Source: DATNBU01 sp964476185 (GTDB lineage: Bacteria; Desulfobacterota; Binatia; UBA1149; CAITLU01). Taken from it: a stretch of 64,000 nt of DNA. Below the pieces are notes generated by a model. The model was not told the DNA's origin, did no database searches, and worked only from the letters and a program-made list of their open reading frames with translations. How positions within the stretch are numbered: the stretch's first letter is position 1; every line of letters begins with the position of its first letter. This document shows positions 33,224 to 41,737 of this stretch, piece by piece. A program made the position numbers and the translations under genes. The DNA lies in the NCBI GenBank assembly GCA_964476185.1, contig CAYYZO010000007.1, forward strand, positions 1 through 64,000, given 5' to 3'.

Positions 33224-34993
33224 ATGCCGCCTCGTTCGCGTCCCCACCGCGGCGCGCGCCGCGCGCGCGCCGCGCTGCTGCTGCCGCTGCCGCTGCTTCT
33301 GTTGGCCGCGCCCGGCTGCGGTCCGCGCGAGGCGTCACCGCCGCGAGGCGGCGACGCAGCGGGCGGCGGCGCGCAGGCGGGCGCGGCGGACGCAGCGGGC
33401 GAGTTCGACCGCGGCGTCGTCGAGGTTACCGACGGCGTGCACGTCGCCGTCGGCTACGGCCTTGGAAACTCCGTGATGATCGTCGGCGACGGAGGCGTCG
33501 TGCTCGTCGACACGCTCGAGAGCGCGGAGGCGGCCGGGCCCGTGCGCGAGGCGTTCGGTCGCGTCTCCGGAGCGCCGGTCGCCGCGATCGTCTACACGCA
33601 CAACCACGCCGACCACATCTTCGGCGGCGGCGTGCTGGCCGGCGGGGGATCGCCGGAGGTGTTCGCGCACGCGACGTTCCAGGCGGAGCTCGACCGCCTC
33701 GTCGCGCGAACCCGCCCGGTCGCGTTCCGGCGTGCGATGCGGCAGTTCGGAACGCTGCTGCCGGACGACGAGCGCGGCGATTGCGGGATCGGGCCGAGGC
33801 TCGCGACCGACGCGACGACGACGGCCTCGTACCTCCCCCCGACGCGCACGTTCGACGGCGACCGCCTCGACGTGACGATCGCCGGGATCCGCCTGGTGCT
33901 GCTTCACCTGCCCGGCGAGACGCCGGACCACGTCGCGGTCTGGCTTCCGGACCGGGGCGTGCTCGTCTCGGGCGACAACTACTACCACTCGTTCCCGAAC
34001 CTGTACGCGATCCGGGGCACGGCGCCGCGCGACGTCGGCGACTGGGTCGCGAGCCTCGACGCGATGCGCGCGCTTCGACCCTCGTTCCTCGTGCCGGGGC
34101 ACACGATGCCGGTCCGCGGCGAGGACGAGATCCAGCGGCGCCTGACCGACTATCGCGACGCGATCCAGTACGTGCACGACCAGACCGTGCGCCGGATGAA
34201 CGAGGGGCAGGGGCCGGACGAGATCGCCGCGACGCTCCGGCTTCCGGAGCTCCTGGCCTCGCGCCCGTACCTCGCGGAGCGCTACGGCCGCGTCGACTGG
34301 TCGGCGCGTGGCGTGTTCGATGCGTATCTCGGCTGGTTCGGCGGCGACGCGGCCGAGTTGTCGCCGCTGACGAAGAAGGAGCGGGCGCTGCGCGTGGCCG
34401 CGCTTGCAGGCGGCAGCGAGCGGCTGCGCGACCGCGCGAAGGACGCGCTCGCGCGCGACGACGCGCGCTGGGCGCTCGAGCTCGCGGATCACCTGCTCGC
34501 CCTCGACGAGCTCACGGGCGACGCGCGGTCGATCCGCGCGGCGGCGCTGCGCGCTCTCGCCGCCGCGGAGTCGAGCGCGAACGGGCGCAACTGGTACCTG
34601 ACGCAGGCGCTCGAGGCCGAGGGCCGCGTGACGGTCGAGGCGCCCGACCCGTCGCGGACTCCGGACGAACTGCTCGAGCGCATCCCGGTCGGGAGCTTCC
34701 TGCGCGCGATGACCGTGCGTCTCGATCCGAGCAAGGCCGGCGACAAGCGGCTGGTCGTCGCCCTGCGCTTCACCGACACCGGCGAGCAGTGGGGCATGAA
34801 GCTGCGCAACGGCGTCGTCGAGCTCGCGCCGTCGCTTCCCGACGGCGCCGACATGACGGTGACGACCGACACCCGCACGTGGAAGCGCATCCTCACCGGC
34901 AAGCGCAACGCGACGCTGGCGTTCGCGGACGGCTCGGTTGCGGTCGACCGCAACCGCCTCGAACTCGTGCGCTTCCTGTTCCTGTTCCGCTGA
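33224..34993 (+). CDS. Alkylsulfatase-like MBL-fold lipoprotein
   Basis: This is a 589-residue exported protein with lipobox LLAAPGCGP. A metallo-beta-lactamase domain carries VYTHNHADHIFGGG (about residues 124-137, dizinc site), DNYYHSFPNLYAI and VPGHTMPV. It is followed by the helical alkylsulfatase dimerisation domain (YLGWFGGDAAELSPL) and a C-terminal SCP2-like domain (WGMKLRNGVVELAPS, ILTGKRNATLAFADGSV). SdsA1-type enzymes cleave primary alkyl sulfates by this three-domain plan. The lipoprotein anchor implies action in the envelope. Confidence 0.88.
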   Translation: MPPRSRPHRGARRARAALLLPLPLLLLAAPGCGPREASPPRGGDAAGGGAQAGAADAAGEFDRGVVEVTDGVHVAVGYGLGNSVMIVGDGGVVLVDTLESAEAAGPVREAFGRVSGAPVAAIVYTHNHADHIFGGGVLAGGGSPEVFAHATFQAELDRLVARTRPVAFRRAMRQFGTLLPDDERGDCGIGPRLATDATTTASYLPPTRTFDGDRLDVTIAGIRLVLLHLPGETPDHVAVWLPDRGVLVSGDNYYHSFPNLYAIRGTAPRDVGDWVASLDAMRALRPSFLVPGHTMPVRGEDEIQRRLTDYRDAIQYVHDQTVRRMNEGQGPDEIAATLRLPELLASRPYLAERYGRVDWSARGVFDAYLGWFGGDAAELSPLTKKERALRVAALAGGSERLRDRAKDALARDDARWALELADHLLALDELTGDARSIRAAALRALAAAESSANGRNWYLTQALEAEGRVTVEAPDPSRTPDELLERIPVGSFLRAMTVRLDPSKAGDKRLVVALRFTDTGEQWGMKLRNGVVELAPSLPDGADMTVTTDTRTWKRILTGKRNATLAFADGSVAVDRNRLELVRFLFLFR

Positions 34994-35050
34994 CGGCGTT
35001 CGGGCGCGTCGTCTTGACGGGGCGCCGGGAACGATCGAAAACGGCGCGCG

Positions 35051-35584
35051 ATGGTTCCCGAAGAACCGAAGCCGGGAGCGCCCGCGGAGCCGGAGCGCCG
35101 CTGGTACGCGGATGGACTGCGTTTCGAATGCACCGGCTGCGGCCGCTGTTGCACCGGCCGCGACGCCTACGTCTGGACCAGCGTCGAGGAGATCCTCGCG
35201 ATCGCCGCGCATCTCGGCCTCGAGCCGAACGAGTTCGGCCGCCGCTACCTTCGGCGCGTCGGCGGTCGCTACGCCCTGCTCGATCGCCCCGGCGGCGACT
35301 GCGTCTTCCTCGCCGGGACGCTGTGCTCGGTCCACGACGTGCGCCCGGCGCAGTGCCGGGCCTTCCCGTGGTGGCCGGCGAACCTCGAATCCCCGCGGGC
35401 GTGGGAGAGGGCCGCGCGAGGCTGCGAGGGAATCTCGGACGTTGCGCCGACGGTCGTGGCCGACGTCATCGAGCGGGCGCTCGAAAGCGCCGTGGCGGCC
35501 GGCCTCTGCACGGGGCGCGCGGACGACGGATCGTCGGGGAGTCCGGAGCGGAGCGCCCGGACCGACCCGGAACGCGACCGTTGA
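35051..35584 (+). CDS. YkgJ family cysteine-cluster protein
   Basis: This is a 177-residue protein with the YkgJ (PF03692) Cys pattern: FECTGCGRCCTGRDAYVW (residues 25-42), then DCVFLAGTLCSVHDVRPAQCRAFPWWP (in parts, residues 83-109) and a last Cys in ARGCEGI. Eight cysteines are present. The family is predicted to bind zinc or an Fe-S cluster; function unknown. The C-terminal 30 residues are polar and low-complexity. It sits 58 bases after the MBL gene. Confidence 0.88.
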   Translation: MVPEEPKPGAPAEPERRWYADGLRFECTGCGRCCTGRDAYVWTSVEEILAIAAHLGLEPNEFGRRYLRRVGGRYALLDRPGGDCVFLAGTLCSVHDVRPAQCRAFPWWPANLESPRAWERAARGCEGISDVAPTVVADVIERALESAVAAGLCTGRADDGSSGSPERSARTDPERDR

Positions 35585-35619
35585 CTCCCCCCTCGTTCCG
35601 TCCCAAATTGCCCGTCATC

Positions 35620-36426
35620 GTGAGTGAACCGGCACAGGCAGCGCCGTCCGTGGAGTTCGACGTGGAGTCGCTCGACATCGATCACCTGAACGAGGTGCTC
35701 GAGTACAAGACGGCCCAGGAACGCATCGAATGGGCGGTGGACCAGCTCCGCCCGCACATCGTCCTGTCCTCGAGCTTCGGGGCGCAGGCCGCGGTGTGCC
35801 TGCACTTGTGCGCGCAGGTCTGGCCCGAGATGCCGATCGTCGTCACCGACACCGGCTATCTCTTTCCGGAGACGTACCTGTTCATCGACGAACTCACCGA
35901 GCGCCTGAAGCTCAACCTCAAGGTCTACCGCAGCCCGTTGTCGGCCGCGTGGCAGGAAGCGCGCTACGGCCGCCTCTGGGAACAGGGCGTCGAGGGCATC
36001 ACGCGCTACAACCAGATGAACAAGGTCGAGCCGATGCAGCGCGCGCTGAACGAACTCGACGCCAAGGGCTGGATCGTCGGTCTTCGCCGCTCGCAGTCGT
36101 CGACGCGGAAGAACCTCGACGTGCTCGGCATCCAGAACGGGTTCCTCAAGGTCCACCCGATCGTCGACTGGAACGACAAGAAGGTCTTCGACTACATGAT
36201 GGACCACGACCTGCCGTACCACCCGCTGTGGGAGCAGGGCTACATCTCGATCGGGGATACCCACACGTCGCACCGCCTCGTCGACGGCGTGACGGAAGAA
36301 GAGGTTCGCTTCTTCGGCCTCAAGCGCGAGTGCGGCCTGCACGAGGACTTCGACGGGAGCCGCGGCGAGCTGCGAGCCGGCGAAGCGGCGAGCGCGAGCG
36401 GCGAGTCCAGTCCCAAGGACAAGTAG
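35620..36426 (+). CDS. cysH: Phosphoadenylyl-sulfate reductase (thioredoxin-dependent)
   Basis: This is a 268-residue assimilatory PAPS reductase making sulfite from PAPS. Seen: the P-loop-like SSSFGAQAAVCLHL (about residues 47-60), DTGYLFPETYLF, GLRRSQSSTRKN, and the catalytic C-terminal KRECGLHEDFDGS. The paired CC...CC ligands of [4Fe-4S] APS reductases are absent, which favours PAPS. The start GTG 35620 has no clear Shine-Dalgarno; TTG 35608 is an alternative. No other cys genes are visible, and an assembly gap begins 51 bases downstream. Confidence 0.92.
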   Translation: MSEPAQAAPSVEFDVESLDIDHLNEVLEYKTAQERIEWAVDQLRPHIVLSSSFGAQAAVCLHLCAQVWPEMPIVVTDTGYLFPETYLFIDELTERLKLNLKVYRSPLSAAWQEARYGRLWEQGVEGITRYNQMNKVEPMQRALNELDAKGWIVGLRRSQSSTRKNLDVLGIQNGFLKVHPIVDWNDKKVFDYMMDHDLPYHPLWEQGYISIGDTHTSHRLVDGVTEEEVRFFGLKRECGLHEDFDGSRGELRAGEAASASGESSPKDK

Positions 36427-36477
36427 GCGCGCCGGATCCCCCGTCCTTCGAGCGCCGAACGTCGTCGAACTGCTCGA

Positions 36478-36577
36478 NNNNNNNNNNNNNNNNNNNNNNN
36501 NNNNNNNNNNNNNNNNNNNNNNNNNNNNNNNNNNNNNNNNNNNNNNNNNNNNNNNNNNNNNNNNNNNNNNNNNNNNN
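36478..36577. other. Assembly gap of 100 N
   Basis: This is a standard-length scaffold gap of unknown true size. It removes the C-terminal end of the crotonase gene on the minus strand. Confidence 0.99.
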
Positions 36578-37331
36578 TGCCGTGCCGCCCGGCGCCGCCG
36601 GCGAAGCGCAACGCGCCGCTGACCGTCTCCCCGCTCGCGATCACGTCGAGGCCCCCCTCGGTTTCGACGCGCATCGCGGTTTCGAAATCCGCATCCCATT
36701 GCGCGTAGGCCGACCGCCGGTCGGCGCGCAGGCAAAGCTGCGGGAACGACGCGATCTGTCGCGCGAGCGCCTCGGCTTCCTCGCGCGCGCGACCGTCCTC
36801 GACGACCCGGTCCGCCAGGCCGATGCGCAGGGCCTCCTCGGCGCCCACCGGACGGCCGGTCAGGATCATGTCCATCGCGCGTCCCTGGCCGACCAGCCGC
36901 GGCAGGCGGACGGTCCCGCCGTCCACGAGCGGCACGCCCCAGCGCCGGCAGAACACCCCGAACACCGCGCTTCGTTCGGCCACGCGCAGGTCGCACCAGC
37001 AGGCCAGCTCGAGCCCTCCCGCGACCGCGTACCCGGCGACCGCCGCCACGACCGGCTTGGAGAGCTGGAGGCGGGAGGGCCCCATCGGCCCGTCCCCGTC
37101 GACCTTCACGAGGTTGCCGCCGCCCTCGGAGACGGCCTTCAGGTCCGCGCCGGCGCAGAAGTTTTCGCCTTCCCCCCAGAGCACGGCGACGGCGGCCGAC
37201 GGGTCCGCGTCGAAGGCCCGGAACGCCCGGGCCAGTTCGGCGGCGGTCTCGCGGTCGACCGCGTTGCGGCGCCCGGGGCGGGAAAGGACGACGGTCCAGA
37301 CGTTTTCCGTGCGATCGACTCTTACTGCCAT
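36578..37331 (-). CDS. Enoyl-CoA hydratase/isomerase family protein, 3' end lost in gap
   Basis: These 251 codons of a crotonase-fold protein run into the gap. Seen: the first oxyanion-hole segment ENFCAGADLKAV (about residues 62-73), AAVAGYAVAGGLELACWCDL with the second oxyanion NH and catalytic Glu (about residues 98-117), and RRWGVPLVDGGTVRLPRLVG. It probably lacks only a few C-terminal residues. ATG 37331 has no Shine-Dalgarno; TATAGA lies about nine bases upstream, consistent with a leaderless message. It likely acts in acyl-CoA hydration or isomerisation. Confidence 0.9.
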
Positions 37332-37478
37332 GGCAAAGTCTCTATAGGATGTCCGCGTCGATGTCCGCACCGTCGCGCCGCGGGGCGGCGCAGCGGCTTG
37401 CGTCATCGACGATTTCGCGCGATTTCGGGGGAACCACCGGGGCGGGATGGCCCGGCCGGTCTTCAAGGAGAGAGTTCG

Positions 37479-37988
37479 ATGCACCTGCTCGGAACCAGGC
37501 TCGCGCTAGCGGCCGCCCTGCTGGCCACCACGGGCCTCGCGGGATGCTCGCTGCCCCACGTCCTGCCGACGGTCAGCGGCGCCACGCAGGGACCGTCGCC
37601 GTACGGCGTCTGGTACGAGCAGCACTGGGCGACGAACTCGGTGCTGCTGGCCGCTGCCGACCAGCCCGAGATCTCGAGCGACGAGATCGAGATCGCCGAC
37701 GACGCGGTGATCGAGGACGGGGCACGACTCGAACAGGATGTCGACGCCGACCGCTTCGAGGACGCTCCCTCGCTGGAGGCCGCGCCGGGCGAAGGGGCCG
37801 CGGCCGCGGCCGAGGCATCCGCCGACGCCGCCGTCGAAGCCGCCAACGCCCTCGAAGCGCAGAGGAAGGCGGAGGATTTCGACAACTCGACGCCGTACCA
37901 GTTCCCGTCGTCGTCGTTCGCACCCGCGCCGGGCGAAGGGGCCGCCGACGACCAGGTCCCCGGCGGGGACGGAGCGATTCGCTACTAG
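37479..37988 (+). CDS. Small lipoprotein of unknown function
   Basis: This is a 169-residue protein with signal and lipobox TGLAGCS (Cys23). The mature part begins with LPHVLPTVSGATQGPSPYG and WYEQHWATNSVLL, followed by an acidic stretch (SSDEIEIADDAVIEDGARLEQ) and an Ala/Glu-rich low-complexity end. No family was recognised. AAGGAGAG precedes the ATG. It is followed 79 bases later by a secreted repeat protein on the same strand, so the two may work together at the envelope. Confidence 0.75.
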   Translation: MHLLGTRLALAAALLATTGLAGCSLPHVLPTVSGATQGPSPYGVWYEQHWATNSVLLAAADQPEISSDEIEIADDAVIEDGARLEQDVDADRFEDAPSLEAAPGEGAAAAAEASADAAVEAANALEAQRKAEDFDNSTPYQFPSSSFAPAPGEGAADDQVPGGDGAIRY

Positions 37989-38067
37989 CACCGGCTCGGG
38001 CATCCTTGGGGCGTCCGGCCGTCTCGCGACGGCCCGTCGAACCTGCACCAAGGAGGAGCTCCCCCAC

Positions 38068-39312
38068 GTGATCCGTTCTGAAGCGCGGCAGCTCGCCGCC
38101 GTCCTCGCCATCCTCTTCCTGTCGACCGCCGTGCGCTCCGGAGCCGAAGACGCGGCGCCCGCCGAGGCTGCGGCCCCTCCGGGAGCCGCGGCGGCCTCGT
38201 CCCCGTCCTCGGCTCCCGACGACGCCGGCAAGAACGCCACCTCCGGCGGACAGGGCTCGGGCGAGGACAAGGGGTCCGCGGCGAAGAAAGCGGCCGATGC
38301 GCCCGAGCCGCGTCACGGCCAGCGCTCGAAGGCCGCGGACGGGTCCCTGCTGGTCTACGACAAGGTCGTCGGCGCCTATCGCGCGACCGAGCACGTCTCC
38401 ACCTACTGGATCGACGGCCGTTTCTGGCGTTTCGAGGACGGAGTCTGGAGCAGCGCGGACAAGTTCGACGGGCCGTGGAGCGTCGTCTCCGCGCAGGTGG
38501 TTCCGAAGGCGGCCCGTGATCAGCACTCCGCTCCGAAGACGACGACGAAGATGGTGCTGCCGTCGGGACGCGAGGCGATCTTCGAGCCTCGCCTGAAGGT
38601 GCACAAGGTGGTCGGCCTCAAGGGCGTCTTCCTGTTCGACGGCGAGTTCTACCGCTACGACGGCGGCGTCTGGTTCGCGTCCCAGGGCGAGGACGGTCCG
38701 TGGCGTCCGACGTCGGGGAAGCCCCTGCCGCCTCCTCTCAAGCGCGCGCTGCCGGAGCCGGTGCACGGCGACAAGGTCACGATGCCGTCCGGAGCCGTCC
38801 TGGTCTACGACGGCAACAGCCGTCTCTATTCCGTCGAGGGGCGTCCCGCGACGGTCTTCTTCGACGGGGCCTTCTACGAGCGCGAGGAGGATCGCTGGAT
38901 GCGGTCCGTCGACGGCGGCGCGCAGATGCAGCCCGTCGAAGTGACCACGGTGCCGGTGCCGGTCCGCGCCAAGTACCACACGCCGGCCGGCGGCAAGCAG
39001 GCCGCGTCGAAGAACAAGCCTGCGGCCCAGAAGAAGGCCGCGCCCGGCAAGAGGCCGCCGGCAAAGGCCGGCGCGGCGCCGAAGGCGGGAAACGGCAAGC
39101 AGGCCGCGCGCAAGCAGGGCGGGTCCGGTTCGGGCGCGGTCGCGAAGAAGCCGGTCGCCGCGAAACAACCGAAGGCCCAGGAATCGAACGCAGCCGACTC
39201 GAACGACGGGGAATCGAAGGCCGGCGAACCGCCGGCCGCCGACCCGAAGCCGGAGAATCCGGAGTCGGGCGGATCGCCGGCCGCCGACCCGGCGCCGCCG
39301 TCCGAGCACTGA
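38068..39312 (+). CDS. Secreted protein with three Tyr/Trp-Gly repeats and a Lys/Ala/Pro tail
   Basis: This is a 414-residue exported protein. Signal peptide VLAILFLSTAVRSGAE; a low-complexity region to about residue 85; then three related units: STYWIDGRFWRFEDGVWSS..DGPW, GVFLFDGEFYRYDGGVWFAS..DGPW and ATVFFDGAFYEREEDRWMRS. Each unit is preceded by a strand-rich VLVYDG/KMVLPSGREAIF segment. The pattern resembles W-x-x-G-x-W-type envelope repeats. The last 110 residues are a Lys/Ala/Pro/Gln-rich, probably disordered tail of histone H1-like composition. The GTG start is set by AAGGAGGAG. Function unknown. Confidence 0.72.
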   Translation: MIRSEARQLAAVLAILFLSTAVRSGAEDAAPAEAAAPPGAAAASSPSSAPDDAGKNATSGGQGSGEDKGSAAKKAADAPEPRHGQRSKAADGSLLVYDKVVGAYRATEHVSTYWIDGRFWRFEDGVWSSADKFDGPWSVVSAQVVPKAARDQHSAPKTTTKMVLPSGREAIFEPRLKVHKVVGLKGVFLFDGEFYRYDGGVWFASQGEDGPWRPTSGKPLPPPLKRALPEPVHGDKVTMPSGAVLVYDGNSRLYSVEGRPATVFFDGAFYEREEDRWMRSVDGGAQMQPVEVTTVPVPVRAKYHTPAGGKQAASKNKPAAQKKAAPGKRPPAKAGAAPKAGNGKQAARKQGGSGSGAVAKKPVAAKQPKAQESNAADSNDGESKAGEPPAADPKPENPESGGSPAADPAPPSEH

Positions 39313-39324
39313 CGGCGGCGTGCT

Positions 39325-40146
39325 TCAGCGATTCCTGTGCAGGCGCGTCGCGACGTACTCGCGCATCGCCGTGAGCGATTCCGGGTCCTGCGCCGCGCCA
39401 AGCAGCGCATCGCCGTCCGCGAAGCCCGTGTAGCCGGCGCCCATCGCGCGCGCGACGGCGTTCACGTGTTCCTTCGTGATCGCGACCGGCACCGACGGCT
39501 TGTCGGCGATCTCGCGCGCGAGTTCCTCCGCTTTCGACTCGACGCTTCCCGGCGGCACCACGCGGTTCACGAAACCGACCGCGCGCGCTTCCTCCGCACC
39601 GAAGCGGCGGCACGTGATCACGAGTTCCTTCGTCAGCGCCGGCCCGATCTCGCGCACGAGGCGCGGGATCGCTCCCCACGCGAGCGGGATGCCGATGTCG
39701 ATCTCGGGAATGAACATCATCGTGTCGTCGGCGACCACGCGCAGGTCGCAGGCCGCCATCAACACGAGCCCGCCTCCGACGGCGTGGCCGTGCACCTGCG
39801 CGATCGTGACCGCGCGCATCTGCTCGATCGCGTCCGCCATTCGCGTGCCGTACTGGCCGACCTCGCGGCGGAAGAGCCAGCTGTTGCCGGACGACGGGAG
39901 GCCGTCGAGGAGCGGCGGGTCGTGCAGGTCCGCGCCGGCCGAGAACGAACGGCCCTCGCCGCGCACGATGACGACGCGCAACTCGCGCTGCGTGTCGAAC
40001 CAGTGCGCAGCCTGCGCGAGTTCGCGCAGCATCGTCGCGCCCATCGCGTTGAGGCGCTCGGGCCGTGCCAGCGTCAGGCGTCCGAGGCGGCCGTCACCGG
40101 CATCGACCTCGACGCGAAGACTCTCGAACCGGGGAGTTTCGCTCAT
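39325..40146 (-). CDS. Enoyl-CoA hydratase/isomerase family protein
   Basis: This is a complete 273-residue crotonase-fold protein. Seen: LTLARPERLNAMGATM, oxyanion segment RSFSAGADLHDP (about residues 65-76), and AQVHGHAVGGGLVLMAACDLRV (in parts). Where hydratases have Glu in GLE, this protein has GLV, so a different catalytic arrangement is likely; relatives of this kind include isomerases and decarboxylases. The second acidic region is FIPEIDIGIPLAWG. The start ATG lies 12 bases after a TAGCCA -10-like element on its own strand. Confidence 0.9.
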   Translation of the reverse strand: MSETPRFESLRVEVDAGDGRLGRLTLARPERLNAMGATMLRELAQAAHWFDTQRELRVVIVRGEGRSFSAGADLHDPPLLDGLPSSGNSWLFRREVGQYGTRMADAIEQMRAVTIAQVHGHAVGGGLVLMAACDLRVVADDTMMFIPEIDIGIPLAWGAIPRLVREIGPALTKELVITCRRFGAEEARAVGFVNRVVPPGSVESKAEELAREIADKPSVPVAITKEHVNAVARAMGAGYTGFADGDALLGAAQDPESLTAMREYVATRLHRNR

Positions 40147-40244
40147 GGCCGCGTGGCTACCACAGGTCCCGTGCATGGGACAGGAAAGGGCCCGCGCGAA
40201 GGACGACCCCGGAGCCGGTGCTGCGAAGCGGCGCCCGGCCGCGC

Positions 40245-40250
40245 TATACT
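40245..40250 (+). promoter_or_regulatory. -10 element just before a start codon
   Basis: TATACT ends six bases before the ATG at 40257, so a sigma-70-type promoter here would give a leaderless mRNA. No strong -35 is visible (TGCGAA at 40222-40227). Confidence 0.4.
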
Positions 40251-40256
40251 CCCACG

Positions 40257-40919
40257 ATGGCACGCGAGGGCAGCTTGTGGTCGCGGACGTGGGGCGGCAT
40301 CGCCGTGCTCGCGTTCGCCGTGCATCTCGGCGCGGCGGTCTACGAGGCCGTCGTCATCGCTCCGCTGTGGAGTCTCGCGCCTCCGTCGAGCGTGAGCGCA
40401 TGGATGGCGGCGAGCCCGCGACCGGACTCGTCGCTGTTGTTCCATCCGCTCGTCGCGGTGATCGCCGTGGCGACCGCGATGGCATGGACGAGCGGTCTCC
40501 TCGAGCGGGGCAGGCGACGCTGGTGGCTCACGCTCGCGCTCGCGTGCGCGAGCGCAGTCGCGTTCGTCACCGTCACGCAGATCGTTCCCGTGGAGGACGC
40601 GTTGTTCGGCGCGGCCCGCGCGGACGGCGCGGACGCAGCTTCGCTCGTCGCGCTCACGGGCGACTGGGTTCGCGCGTCGGCGCTGCGGCTCGCCGCGCTG
40701 CTCGTCGGCGCGTGGGCCGCGTCTCGCGCGCAGGGTTCGCCGGCCTTCCCGGGGGTGCGCGCCACGCCGGTTCCCGCGGCTTCCGAACGCCGCAGGACGC
40801 GCGAGTTTTCGTTCGGCGACGAGGCCGAGGAGGAGGTCACGCTCGGCGATTCGCCCGCGAGCCCGCGCGAGCGGTGGCGGTCCTCGCTCCCGGCCCGTCG
40901 CCGGACAGCTAAAAAATAG
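40257..40919 (+). CDS. Four-helix membrane protein, DUF1772-like
   Basis: This is a 220-residue protein with four predicted helices in the first 155 residues and a charged cytoplasmic-type tail. The first helix reads AFAVHLGAAVYEAVVIAPLW, and the last repeats the DUF1772 (anthrone oxygenase-like) style GDWVRASALRLAALLVG. The family assignment is tentative. The tail (REFSFGDEAEEEVTLGDSP) is acidic, then very basic at the end (ARRRTAKK), which is unusual for this family. It lies upstream of the HU gene. Confidence 0.55.
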   Translation: MAREGSLWSRTWGGIAVLAFAVHLGAAVYEAVVIAPLWSLAPPSSVSAWMAASPRPDSSLLFHPLVAVIAVATAMAWTSGLLERGRRRWWLTLALACASAVAFVTVTQIVPVEDALFGAARADGADAASLVALTGDWVRASALRLAALLVGAWAASRAQGSPAFPGVRATPVPAASERRRTREFSFGDEAEEEVTLGDSPASPRERWRSSLPARRRTAKK

Positions 40920-40940
40920 GGGTTTGCACAGCCCCTCGCG

Positions 40941-40970
40941 TTGACTGCCGCGCTTTTTTTGCTGCAAGAT
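40941..40970 (+). promoter_or_regulatory. Promoter of the HU gene
   Basis: TTGACT (40941-40946, five of six) followed after 18 bases by CAAGAT (40965-40970), inside the only AT-rich patch nearby, including a T7 run. Transcription would begin about 40977, immediately before the leader hairpin. Confidence 0.5.
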
Positions 40971-40978
40971 ACGCGCCT

Positions 40979-41007
40979 CGCAGGCCGAACGAGCGTTTCG
41001 GCCTGCG
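40979..41007 (+). promoter_or_regulatory. 5'-terminal leader hairpin of the HU mRNA
   Basis: This is a perfect 11-bp stem (CGCAGGCCGAA with its complement) and a 7-base loop, located at the predicted 5' end of the transcript and about 150 bases before the start codon. There is no U-tract. A 5' stem-loop of this kind commonly protects abundant mRNAs from decay; that role is inference. Confidence 0.5.
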
Positions 41008-41157
41008 AATCAAGGGGCCTCGCGGCCCCATTCGACGGAACGACGCGGAAACAGGCGGCGGACCGGAGCGGCGGAGGCAAGACCGCCAGAACGACCGGAA
41101 CAAGCCCGGTACCAGGCTTCCGGGCATGAGCCCGGGCCCGGACAAGGAGAAGGAGGC

Positions 41158-41484
41158 ATGGCAAAGAAAACGTCCCCCATCGCGGATGCGATGACCAAGA
41201 GCCAGTTGATGACGTCGATCGCCGAGGCGACCAAGCTGCCCAAGCGGCAGGTCGCGGCGGTGGTCGAGTCGCTTGGCGAGCACATCACCCGGCACCTCAA
41301 GCCGAAGGGTGCGGGCAAGTTCACGCTGCCCGGGATCGCCAAGTTCACCACGGTCAACAAGCCGGCTCGCAAGGCCAGGAAGGGCGTCAATCCCTTCACG
41401 GGCGAGGAGATCATGATCAAGGCGAAGCCGGCGTCGCGTGGCGTCCGGGTTCGTCCGCTCAAGGCTCTGAAGGACCAGGTCTGA
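41158..41484 (+). CDS. hup: HU family DNA-binding protein
   Basis: This is a 108-residue nucleoid protein. After a 12-residue extension (MAKKTSPIADA) comes the HU core: MTKSQLMTSIAEATKLPKRQ, then GKFTLPGIAKFTTVNKPARK, the arm region RKGVNPFTGEEIMIKAKPAS and the C-terminal RVRPLKALKD. HU dimers bend and compact DNA. AAGGAGAAGGAGG precedes the ATG. The leader is long (about 180 bases) and structured, unlike most genes here. Confidence 0.96.
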   Translation: MAKKTSPIADAMTKSQLMTSIAEATKLPKRQVAAVVESLGEHITRHLKPKGAGKFTLPGIAKFTTVNKPARKARKGVNPFTGEEIMIKAKPASRGVRVRPLKALKDQV

Positions 41485-41532
41485 GGTCCCGGGCTTTCCC
41501 CTCGGTCGGCTACGGCCGATCGGGGTGAGTGG

Positions 41533-41587
41533 CTGCGCCGCGTCGTGGCATGGGAGTCTGCCGGCTCCCATGCCCGTCGCGGCGCAG
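41533..41587 (+). repeat. Two-tier perfect hairpin between HU and DAHP synthase
   Basis: The outer 10-bp stem (41533-41542 with 41578-41587) encloses a second 10-bp stem (41547-41556 with 41565-41574) around an 8-base loop, with a small 4/3-base internal loop between them. A weaker hairpin precedes it at about 41496-41524. It probably forms the end of the HU transcript, although no U-tract follows. Confidence 0.55.
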
Positions 41588-41737
41588 GCGTCTTCGGGCC
41601 CGAGCGGCCCGCCTGGCGGCCGCCCGGCCGGCCTGCCCGCTGTCGATCCTCGAGGCTGCGTTCGCGGCGCCCCCGGGCCATCGGCCCCCGATCGCGGCTT
41701 TGACTTCCGGCCGCGCCTTTCGCACTCCTGCGGCTCC

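Noticed and set aside
41525..41737. Longer N-terminus for DAHP synthase, starting at GTG 41525
   Set aside because: The 71 extra residues are low-complexity, include a strong hairpin and have no counterpart in the family; ATG 41738 gives the normal length.
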